From JAPHTQ01 sp046484535 (GTDB taxonomy: Bacteria > Pseudomonadota > Gammaproteobacteria > Thiohalomonadales > Thiohalomonadaceae): DNA of 17,373 nt. Position numbers and translations under genes: made by a program. The stretch lies in assembly GCA_046484535.1 (NCBI GenBank), contig JAWOIT010000003.1, positions 1-17,373 of the forward strand, written 5' to 3'. Positions within the stretch are counted from its first letter, which is position 1. Every line of letters begins with the position of its first letter. The notes beneath the pieces were generated by a model. The model ran no database searches and had not been told where the DNA came from. It saw nothing but the letters and a program-made list of their open reading frames with translations. Of this stretch, positions 1-5,313 are shown one piece after another.

Positions 1-261
1 GGGGAACCGATCCCCGAGGCGCTCGCCCACTGGCGTCTTCGCCTCGAGGGTTTCGGCCACGACGCGCTGGTGGTCGGGCATACCCATCAGGTGTTTGCCG
101 AGCGGCTCGGCGAAACCCTGGTGATCAACCCCGGCAGCACGGTGTTCAATCACAGTTGCGCTATTCTCCGCCTGCCCGAGCTGGAGGTCGAATGGCACTC
201 CCTGGGCGGTGGAATATCCAGTGTCTGGAACTGGGGTATGGGGGTATCCCGCCGGGACTAG
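1..261 (+). CDS. Calcineurin-like metallophosphoesterase, YfcE/MJ0936-type (C-terminal part)
   Basis: This reading frame is open from the first base and ends at TAG 259-261, so only the last 86 residues are present. They carry the late metal-binding motif GHTH (in VVGHTHQVF, about residues 28-36) and the following NPGS (in VINPGSTVF). Both are hallmarks of the small YfcE/MJ0936-type phosphodiesterases. In this family the GHTH histidines complete a two-metal site that hydrolyses phosphodiester bonds, with a cytosolic location expected. After NPGS comes a short beta strand (CAILRLPELEVEW) typical of the fold's end, then a Gly/Trp-rich tail. The metal ligands at the N-terminus lie outside the window, so the subfamily and substrate cannot be set. 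The next gene is convergent, only 7 bases away. Confidence 0.85.
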   Translation, partial: GEPIPEALAHWRLRLEGFGHDALVVGHTHQVFAERLGETLVINPGSTVFNHSCAILRLPELEVEWHSLGGGISSVWNWGMGVSRRD

Positions 262-268
262 TGTCGTA

Positions 269-526
269 TCAGTTTTTGCGTCGCGCGGCGTAGAGTGAGC
301 CGGCCTTGCCGCCCCTGCGGGCATTGAGGTCTTCGGCCATGCGTTTGGCATGCTCGGTGACGATTTTCATGCTGCCGGGTTTTTGACCGTTGATCTCGGT
401 GGCCCCGCGTTTGATGGTGTAGCTGTGCCAGTTCTTGCCGTCCATTCCTTCCGGGGCGGTGGTCTTGACCACCTCTACCACTTCAAATTGTTTCTTGAGA
501 TCGCTGACTGCGGATAGCTGAGACAT
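269..526 (-). CDS. Small conserved-looking protein of unknown function (85 aa)
   Basis: This is an 85-residue soluble basic protein that I cannot assign to a named family. The start is well supported: on the minus strand an AAGGAAAAGG stretch lies just upstream of ATG 526. The middle holds a compact segment with Trp and a beta-like stretch (GKNWHSYTIKRG), then INGQKPGS, then an amphipathic helix (VTEHAKRMAEDLNARR) and a Lys/Arg-rich end (YAARRKN). The basic tail could contact nucleic acid or ribosomes, but that is inference. It has no signal peptide, membrane segment or cysteines. It converges on the phosphoesterase gene and probably has its own promoter, because the next minus-strand gene lies upstream beyond a 133-base gap. 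Confidence 0.7.
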   Translation of the reverse strand: MSQLSAVSDLKKQFEVVEVVKTTAPEGMDGKNWHSYTIKRGATEINGQKPGSMKIVTEHAKRMAEDLNARRGGKAGSLYAARRKN

Positions 527-659
527 GGTATTCCTTTTCCTTGTGAGTAGAGTTGACCTGTTAAGTATAGTAACTTATCTGGGGACTATGCACAGAGAGT
601 TGTAAAATTTTTGTAAAGTGAAGACCTCCGGACATAAAGGGTCCGGCCCGGCAAAAGCT
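527..659. other. Intergenic region between two minus-strand genes
   Basis: This holds the 5' leader of the 85-residue gene. The minus strand carries TATACT inside a short imperfect palindrome (GTTA...TAAC, about 562-576), which could be a -10 box or an operator. I could not find a good -35 box at the right distance. A plus-strand TTGACC (551-556) followed 17 bases later by TATCTG is probably chance, because no plus-strand gene follows. A hairpin near the left edge of the HAD gene is listed separately. Confidence 0.35.
628..646 (-). terminator. Hairpin after the HAD-fold gene, possible weak terminator
   Basis: CCGGAC (628-633) and GTCCGG (641-646) form a perfect six-base stem with a seven-base loop, 14 bases beyond the stop of the minus-strand gene 660-1628. 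No clean U tract follows on the minus strand, although an A/T-rich run lies further on, so strong intrinsic termination is not assured. Confidence 0.3.
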
Positions 660-1628
660 TTAGAGGTAGCCCATCTCCTGGGCGATGGAGGAGAGTAACA
701 TCCGCCCGCCGTCGAGATTGTTCATAATCCCGTGGCGGTGGTCGATCCACCATTTGGCCTCGATCTGCTCCTCGAGGTATTCGATGGATTTGTGAATACT
801 GCTTTTGACATCGCCCCAGTAGTCCGGGTCCTCCTCGGCGGCCTGTGCATCCACCTCCTCGATCCATTTGAGCACCTTGTCCACCGCGCCGAAGGCGCTG
901 AGGCGTATGGTCTCGGCCCAGGCTACCTGTTTGCCTGAACCCTCCAGCGGCGGCAAGCCACGTTCGCCGGCGAAAAGCCGGGCCTGGGCGGCCTTCTGCC
1001 GACGCTCCTGTTCCTGCTCGCCGGCCTGACAGATCCGGCAGGGGCCCTGTGCCAGTTGCCCGGCGCGTTCGTCCCAGGTGTAGTCATCATCCCCATAGAA
1101 GGGGTGCAGCACCACATGATCGCAGCTGTGGCGGACCACTTTGAGGTCGAGCTGTTCACGGCTCTCGCCGTTGCCCTGGTTGTGGCCGACCAGGGTGCAG
1201 GGGATCATGTTCTGCTCGCACCAGCGTGCCACATCCAGATGTTGCACCGTCTCGTAGAGGCGGCGCACCTTCATATCGTGGTAGTGCTGCTCGATGATCG
1301 CCGCCTTGAACGCACCGGCTTTGCTGAAGTCCCTGGCCGGGCGCATCCACAGCTGGTCATAGCCGATGTGCCAGCGGGCCAGCCACTGTTCGGTCTTGGC
1401 CTTAACCGAGGTGTTGCGGCCGGTGATGATCACCACCGGCACCCCCTCATCGCGGGCCTGGTTGAGACGATCGATAAGCGGCAGGTTGGGCATGTCCTCC
1501 TCGCAGGCCTCGAGGAAACGGTCCCAGTGCTTGACCCCCTCGTCATTATAGAGGTGGTGGAGGCGGTGCTCGATCAGGGCCAGGACGCCGTCGAGGCCGC
1601 AGATCACGATCTCATGCTGTTTGTTCAT
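660..1628 (-). CDS. HAD-fold protein with substituted nucleophile, fused to an uncharacterised C-terminal module
   Basis: The 322-residue product opens with a HAD-like fold resembling the phosphatase half of polynucleotide kinase-phosphatase proteins. Motif I reads VICGLDGVLA (residues 8-17). The family normally has D-x-D-G here, so the nucleophile is Gly11 (codon GGC) while the general acid Asp13 remains. Motif II is ITGR (Thr69) and a motif III lysine is likely Lys108. The motif IV position reads LYETV, where an acidic DD or D is usual. After about residue 150 come HSCDH and CRIC (Cys169, Cys197, Cys200), a possible metal site. A charged helical stretch follows, then GSGKQVAWAETIR (230-242) and EAKWWIDHRHG (290-300), a pairing I recall from bacterial proteins of unknown function. 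Catalysis by the standard HAD mechanism seems unlikely, so a binding or regulatory role is inferred. Start ATG 1628. Confidence 0.75.
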   Translation of the reverse strand: MNKQHEIVICGLDGVLALIEHRLHHLYNDEGVKHWDRFLEACEEDMPNLPLIDRLNQARDEGVPVVIITGRNTSVKAKTEQWLARWHIGYDQLWMRPARDFSKAGAFKAAIIEQHYHDMKVRRLYETVQHLDVARWCEQNMIPCTLVGHNQGNGESREQLDLKVVRHSCDHVVLHPFYGDDDYTWDERAGQLAQGPCRICQAGEQEQERRQKAAQARLFAGERGLPPLEGSGKQVAWAETIRLSAFGAVDKVLKWIEEVDAQAAEEDPDYWGDVKSSIHKSIEYLEEQIEAKWWIDHRHGIMNNLDGGRMLLSSIAQEMGYL

Positions 1629-1721
1629 GGGGACTCTTGTGGGGCGGCTTGGTGCATGTAATTATCGTCACTCTGTCATAGTGCACAGTAATTTTAACGC
1701 CTTAGGCAAGGAGGAGACAGG

Positions 1722-1839
1722 ATGGAGCAGGAGAAGCTCAAACAACAGGTCCGCCAGACCTTCGATACCATCTGCACTGGATAAGGGCGATGGGATCCCG
1801 CTTAACATTGAGGTCATCATCACCCGCGCCCGTCGTTAG
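1722..1839 (+). pseudogene. Collapsed remnant of a class I SAM-dependent methyltransferase gene
   Basis: A strong ribosome site (AAGGAGGAGAC, 1709-1719) precedes ATG 1722. The frame reads MEQEKLKQQVRQTFDTICTG and then stops at TAA 1782-1784. This looks like the N-terminus of class I methyltransferases, which often start with a Lys/Gln-rich helix followed by FDxxxxGYD. The stop falls exactly where the tyrosine of GYD is expected. Directly after, in a different frame, comes IPLNIEVIITRARR and a stop at 1837-1839, which resembles the last beta strand and basic tail of such enzymes. The SAM-binding core is absent. I infer an internal deletion that joined the head to the tail, with loss of frame. 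A short functional peptide is possible but less likely. Confidence 0.42.
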
Positions 1840-1912
1840 GGGATAGCCCTCTGCATTGATAATTTTCTACTACTCTTGTGGCATGAACGATTAGCCAATG
1901 GAGGGTAGGGTT

Positions 1913-2287
1913 ATGCAAAGGCTGGATGATCCCTTTGTCTCATCGCACAACCTCAGCCATGCGGTGGTGGAGGCCGGCGATACGCTCGGCCTGGAACGCG
2001 CCGATGTGGCCGGTATTATTCATTTCATCCGCGAAGGCGCCGGCGCGCTTTACGCGGGGCGCGCCTTGATCGAGCCGGGCAGCGAGGCCTGGGATCGGTC
2101 CATGCTCTTTGTCGAGCTGTACCTGTCGCTGGATGATGCCATGGGCGGCGATCAGGCGAAGATGGTGCGCTGGCTGCATACCCGCAATCCCGCCCTTAAA
2201 GATGAAGAGCCGCTGGTGGTGCTTGAGGACCAGGGTCGCCTCGAGGATGTGCTGAATGCGCTGAAGAGGGAGTTTAAGCTGACCTGA
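1913..2287 (+). CDS. MbcA/ParS/Xre antitoxin-like (DUF2384) protein, no partner toxin nearby
   Basis: The 124-residue product has the layout of MbcA/ParS/Xre-type antitoxins. An N-terminal helical part (AGDTLGLERADVAGIIHF) could be a degenerate helix-turn-helix. A central helix follows (MLFVELYLSLDDAMGGDQ), then the toxin-binding-type end WLHTRNPALKDEEPLVVLED, with the typical WL-x-x-x-NPAL core and a final helix (RLEDVLNALKREF). ATG 1913 is preferred over ATG 1898 because GGAGGG (1900-1905) lies seven bases before it. In known systems this domain neutralises a RES-domain NAD-consuming toxin encoded next door. No RES protein is present: the next gene is DUF3025, 84 bases on. It may be an orphan antitoxin or a regulator that kept the fold. 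Family assignment is by motif reading only. Confidence 0.65.
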   Translation: MQRLDDPFVSSHNLSHAVVEAGDTLGLERADVAGIIHFIREGAGALYAGRALIEPGSEAWDRSMLFVELYLSLDDAMGGDQAKMVRWLHTRNPALKDEEPLVVLEDQGRLEDVLNALKREFKLT

Positions 2288-2371
2288 AGCGGCAACACAG
2301 GGTATTCGCGCTTGGCGTGCGGTGAGTCGATGGGGTATGTTTGCGCCCTGTTTCATTGAAGGTCCTGTTGC

Positions 2372-3226
2372 GTGAAAACCAATACCCGTATCGATGCCAT
2401 GGTCCCGTGGCGGCCCGATTTTTATCAGCGCTCGGCGCTTTTTGCCCCGCTGGTCCCGCTGGTGGAACGCTTTGCCGAAAGTGCCGAATGGCCGACACTG
2501 GATGACCTGCAGCGCCTGCTCGATGAGCGGGAAACCCCGCTTCGCACCCGCCATGGTGCGGCGCTGAAGATCGTGCCGCAGGAGGGGCGTCCTGATCACT
2601 TTTCCCGGCACTACGCACCGCGCATCTATCTGAGTGGTGAGATCCAGACCCGCCGCCACAATTGGCACGACTTCTTTCAACTGCTCAGCTGGTTCCTCTT
2701 TCCCCGCACCAAGGCGGTGATCAACGCCATCCATATCCCGCTGGCCAAAAAGCGTCTGGAAAAGGGCGTGGATATCGGCCGTCGCACGCCGGTGGAGAAT
2801 ATGCTCTCTCTGTTCGATGAGGGCGGGGCGGTACTGGTGGCCGGTGATCTGTCACTGCTGGAGCTGGTGCGGGAGTTCAAATGGAAGGAACTGTTCTGGC
2901 AGCGTCGCGATGAGCTAAAAGAGCAGTTCGATTGTGTCGTTTTCGGCCATGCGATGTATGAGAAGGCGCTGGCGCCCTATCTGGGCATGACCGCCAACAC
3001 CATTTTGCTGGAAGGGGATGGGAACTATTTTGCCGGCGATCGTGAAAGTCGCCTGGCCTGGATCGATGAAAGGCTCGCCGCGATCTTTGAAAGCGGTGAG
3101 CAGTATCAAAAACCGCGCGACCTGCAGCCGTTTCCGATCCTCGGTATGCCCGGCTGGGATCCGGCAAACAGTGACGAAAGTTATTACGACAACACCGATT
3201 ATTTTAGGCCGGGGCGTCGCAGATAG
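2372..3226 (+). CDS. DUF3025 family protein
   Basis: The 284-residue protein matches my memory of DUF3025, a family of unknown function in beta- and gammaproteobacteria. Characteristic segments are YAPRIYLSGEIQTRRHNWHD, then FQLLSWFLFPRTKAVINAIH, a middle piece with LSLFDEGGAVLVAGD, WKELFWQRRDEL, and VVFGHAMYEKALAPYLGMT. The length is normal for the family. It has no signal peptide or membrane segment, so it is probably cytosolic. The start used is GTG 2372, with GAAGG some nine bases upstream. An ATG at 2399 (MVPWRPDFYQR) would also keep every recognised motif. It follows the antitoxin-like gene by 84 bases and may be co-transcribed, but nothing shows that the two proteins work together. Confidence 0.8.
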   Translation: MKTNTRIDAMVPWRPDFYQRSALFAPLVPLVERFAESAEWPTLDDLQRLLDERETPLRTRHGAALKIVPQEGRPDHFSRHYAPRIYLSGEIQTRRHNWHDFFQLLSWFLFPRTKAVINAIHIPLAKKRLEKGVDIGRRTPVENMLSLFDEGGAVLVAGDLSLLELVREFKWKELFWQRRDELKEQFDCVVFGHAMYEKALAPYLGMTANTILLEGDGNYFAGDRESRLAWIDERLAAIFESGEQYQKPRDLQPFPILGMPGWDPANSDESYYDNTDYFRPGRRR

Positions 3227-3245
3227 CGCCGTTACGAATGCAGAC

Positions 3246-3315
3246 GAGATTGCTTCACATCGTTCGCAAAGACACCTACCTTGTCATTACGAGGAGCGTA
3301 GTGACGAAGTAATCT
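3246..3315. repeat. BIME-like inverted pair of dispersed intergenic repeats
   Basis: Two diverged copies of a widespread bacterial intergenic repeat face each other. The left arm 3246-3273 begins GAGATTGCTTC and ends CGCAAAGAC. The right arm 3283-3315 begins GTCATTACGAGG and ends GACGAAGTAATCT. About nine bases separate them, so a long imperfect stem-loop could form. It lies between the convergent DUF3025 and DUF89 genes, where it could shape both mRNA 3' ends. Confidence 0.6.
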
Positions 3316-3359
3316 GATTTTGTGTCAGGAAGTTGTCAGCGGTGCAAGGGTTTATGTTG

Positions 3360-3385
3360 GTCGGAGTAGCGAAGCGTAATCCGAC
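3360..3385. repeat. Short palindromic repeat, GTCGGA...TCCGAC family
   Basis: GTCGGA (3360-3365) and TCCGAC (3380-3385) are perfect inverted arms around GTAGCGAAGCGTAA. The same kind of element recurs at 9436-9465 and 16863-16891. It sits eight bases from the stop of the minus-strand DUF89 gene. Confidence 0.6.
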
Positions 3386-3392
3386 ATAACGC

Positions 3393-4238
3393 TTAACGGT
3401 GATTTTCAAGAATCACGATACTTTTCTCTTCAACACCCAGGTCGGCGGCGACCACCGCGCATTTGGCCTGTAATAAGAAAAACAGGTTTTCCCTCGTACC
3501 GCTGAGGCTTTCATAGTTTGCCATGCCTTTGGCGATCACCAGCGGTGCTTCATCAAAGCGTTTTCTGAATGTATCACTGCATTGATCGAGCAGGGTGCCC
3601 ATGGCCGCGGCGCCGTTGTCGATCACTTCGCACACCCGGTCAAGGCCGGCATCCAGCGCATCCTCCCGGGTGGCGTCGTTGACCGCCGGGCCACCCTTGA
3701 CCGCGTAGGTGACCGGTTTGTCGAGGGTCTCGATCAGCAGCCGGTCCATCACGGTCTCGCCGGCGTTATCGCCCAGATAGAGGATCGACTCGGCTTGTTG
3801 AATGGCCGTCTTGAGTTGTGCCATATGGTTGAGCTCGGGAGTGGTGGAGAGTACCCGTTCTATGCTTGCCTCAAGGTCATACTCCGCCGCCACCCCCAGG
3901 TCGATGATATTGCCGGCGATGGCGAGGCGAATAGCGGTATCGAGGGGTTCGACTGCCTGCAGCAGCATCGATCTTAATTGGGGGTAGAGCGACAGGGCCT
4001 GGGCGGTGGCTTCATGTTTTTTATCCCGGAAGGGATCGGGGTTATCGGCCTGACGACGGATAAGCGCGTGAATCGCCGAGGCGGTGATGGCCGGGTTGGT
4101 ATCGAGCGGGGTGGCCGACAGTTGACCGCGGATCTGGCTGAGCAGCTCTTCCCGCCCGGTTTCATCCATCCCTGCGAGACGTGCGGCATCGCTCGCCTGG
4201 CGCTGGAAACAGCGGTGACATTCGGTTTTTGCTTTCAT
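3393..4238 (-). CDS. DUF89/ARMT1-family damage-control phosphatase, AF1104-like
   Basis: The 281-residue product has the marks of the DUF89 metal-dependent phosphatases, which are thought to clear damaged or excess sugar phosphates and related metabolites. The N-terminus carries CHRC (Cys7, Cys10) in a helix running into RQASDAARLAG, as in the AF1104-like subgroup. The core has YLGDNAGE (Asp157-Asn158, metal and phosphate site), AVKGGPAVNDAT (about 179-190), and IAKGMANYESL near the C-terminus. All the expected motifs are present. ATG 4238 is chosen because the family starts just before the CxxC helix; an ATG 54 bases upstream would add an unlike extension. It is convergent with DUF3025 and divergent from the cytochrome gene. 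The true substrate is unknown. Confidence 0.85.
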   Translation of the reverse strand: MKAKTECHRCFQRQASDAARLAGMDETGREELLSQIRGQLSATPLDTNPAITASAIHALIRRQADNPDPFRDKKHEATAQALSLYPQLRSMLLQAVEPLDTAIRLAIAGNIIDLGVAAEYDLEASIERVLSTTPELNHMAQLKTAIQQAESILYLGDNAGETVMDRLLIETLDKPVTYAVKGGPAVNDATREDALDAGLDRVCEVIDNGAAAMGTLLDQCSDTFRKRFDEAPLVIAKGMANYESLSGTRENLFFLLQAKCAVVAADLGVEEKSIVILENHR

Positions 4239-4364
4239 CTTGCGTGGGGTGATCCTGGCGAAAACGCGGTTTGCCCTGACTGCGCATGACATGGGTCAGG
4301 GTGCGGTTAGATGAGTATCGTCTATGCTATCACCAATTGGACCGGGAAAAAGAGGAGTGCAGTG

Positions 4365-4922
4365 ATGAGCAAGTATCTGATGGCAATTGCCGCTTTAGCG
4401 TTGATGATGAGCGGATGCGGTCAAGATGAAGAGCCGATGGAGGAGCAGGCCGCGGAGGAAACCGCCGTGCAGCAGGAAGCGGATATGGCGACAGATTCCA
4501 TGCAGGATGAGACCGGTACGGCGGAAGAAGAGGGTGAGGCCATGGACAACGACGTGGAACCCACCAACGGTGAAGATCAGACGGAAGGAGACGCGTTGCT
4601 GGATGAGAGCTCCTCGACGTCAGAAGAAGTTGCTGCGGAGGCCGAAACGGATGGTGCCGACGGTGATTCCAGCCAGGGTAAACAAGTTTATGACAATGCC
4701 TGTTTTACCTGTCATGCGCAGGGTATTGCCGGGGCACCCAGGTTAGATGACAAAGCGGCTTGGGAGCCACGCATCGCCAAAGGGATGGAGACACTGGTCA
4801 GCCATGCGATCGACGGGTTTCAGGGCGACGCAGGCGTCATGCCTCCTAAAGGTGGCTTTATGAACCTGAGTGACGAGGAGGTTCGTGCGGCGGTGGCCTA
4901 CATGGTCGAACAGGCCGAATAG
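4365..4922 (+). CDS. Lipoprotein c-type cytochrome (cytochrome c5-like) with acidic linker
   Basis: The 185-residue precursor starts at ATG 4365, seven bases after AGAGGAG. A short lipoprotein signal ends in LMMSGC, with Cys18 as the likely lipidation site. Residues 19-102 form a low-complexity Glu/Asp-rich linker almost free of positive charge. The last 80 residues are a class I cytochrome c domain. The haem motif is CFTCH (113-117) and the probable distal ligand is Met159 in GVMPPKGG, followed by the closing helix LSDEEVRAAVAYMVEQ. It resembles the cytochrome c5 group of electron carriers. I infer membrane anchoring with the haem domain reaching out into the periplasm on a charged tether. 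No oxidase or reductase gene adjoins it, so its redox partner is not shown. An upstream ATG 4311 lacks a signal peptide and is rejected. Confidence 0.88.
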   Translation: MSKYLMAIAALALMMSGCGQDEEPMEEQAAEETAVQQEADMATDSMQDETGTAEEEGEAMDNDVEPTNGEDQTEGDALLDESSSTSEEVAAEAETDGADGDSSQGKQVYDNACFTCHAQGIAGAPRLDDKAAWEPRIAKGMETLVSHAIDGFQGDAGVMPPKGGFMNLSDEEVRAAVAYMVEQAE

Positions 4923-4944
4923 GTCTACCGATCCTTCAGTACGC

Positions 4945-4975
4945 GTGCAGCCATGTTGCTCAGGCATGGCTGCAC
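4945..4975. terminator. Perfect 11-base hairpin after the cytochrome gene
   Basis: GTGCAGCCATG (4945-4955) pairs perfectly with CATGGCTGCAC (4965-4975) around a nine-base loop, 22 bases past the cytochrome stop codon. No long T run follows on either strand, so termination or mRNA 3'-end protection is inferred from stem strength. The residual antiporter frame on the minus strand reads into it. Confidence 0.55.
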
Positions 4976-5055
4976 CCTTCCCGGCTGCAGAGCGAAAGAA
5001 TGGACCGCAGCAGAATCGGTTGACCACTGCGGAGAAGAGATTGGCCGCAATCGGT

Positions 5056-5166
5056 GATACCGGCAATACGCTCACCGAGGATCATCGGTAGACCGAGTCG
5101 CTCGGCAAGCGCTCCGAAAAGGCGGGTGGCCGCCAGCAGATCCAACAGCACATACAGCAGTTCCAT
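5056..5166 (-). pseudogene. 5' remnant of a CPA2-family cation:proton antiporter gene
   Basis: From ATG 5166 on the minus strand the frame reads MELLYVLLDLLAATRLFGAL and continues through AERLGLPMILGERIAGI. This is very close to the first transmembrane helix and following loop of monovalent cation:proton antiporter-2 (KefB-like) proteins, which are normally several hundred residues long. After about residue 37 the resemblance stops. The frame goes on as unrelated polar sequence with three cysteines and ends near 4960. A G-rich ribosome site (AAGGGGGGG) is still present just upstream of the start. I infer that the body of the gene was deleted and only the head remains. A 68-residue peptide might still be made but could not transport ions. 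Confidence 0.6.
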
Positions 5167-5313
5167 AACCCCCCCTTGTGATACATCCATAGATTGTTTC
5201 GTCGGGATCGAATGTGCGAAAGAGGCCTCTTATCGCCTCTATGACGCTATTAAGAGGTTTTGTGTGCAATCGGATAATGACCGGTGTATCTGTAGAGGTA
5301 TTTATCCGCAACA
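5167..5313. other. Intergenic leader region with no recognised gene
   Basis: This stretch lies between the antiporter remnant and the start of the unknown 401-residue gene. I see no ORF with a recognisable product. GTAGAGG at 5292-5298 lies 15 bases before ATG 5314, rather far for a ribosome site. Short AGAGG/CCTCT inverted pieces occur around 5223-5260, but they form no clear terminator or riboswitch. Confidence 0.3.

Noticed and set aside
551..580. Plus-strand promoter-like TTGACC-N17-TATCTG
   Set aside because: No plus-strand gene follows, since the next 1 kb is a minus-strand gene. A chance match is more likely.
1056..1661. Long open frame on the plus strand opposite the HAD-fold gene
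   Set aside because: It is a shadow of the GC-rich minus-strand gene. It has no ribosome site, it is a long run of Val/Ala/Leu/His typical of antisense frames, and it matches no family.
1940..2734. 264-codon minus-strand frame across the DUF2384 and DUF3025 genes
   Set aside because: It spans two well-supported plus-strand genes and their gap, and has no recognisable motif.
1913..3226. DUF2384 and DUF3025 as a toxin-antitoxin pair
   Set aside because: DUF3025 has no RES or other toxin motif, is larger than usual toxins, and is common in genomes as a stand-alone gene. The 84-base gap is also wide for such a pair.
5167..5313. Riboswitch or small RNA upstream of the unknown 401-residue gene
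   Set aside because: Only short, loosely paired pieces are visible, and no known aptamer or terminator could be drawn.
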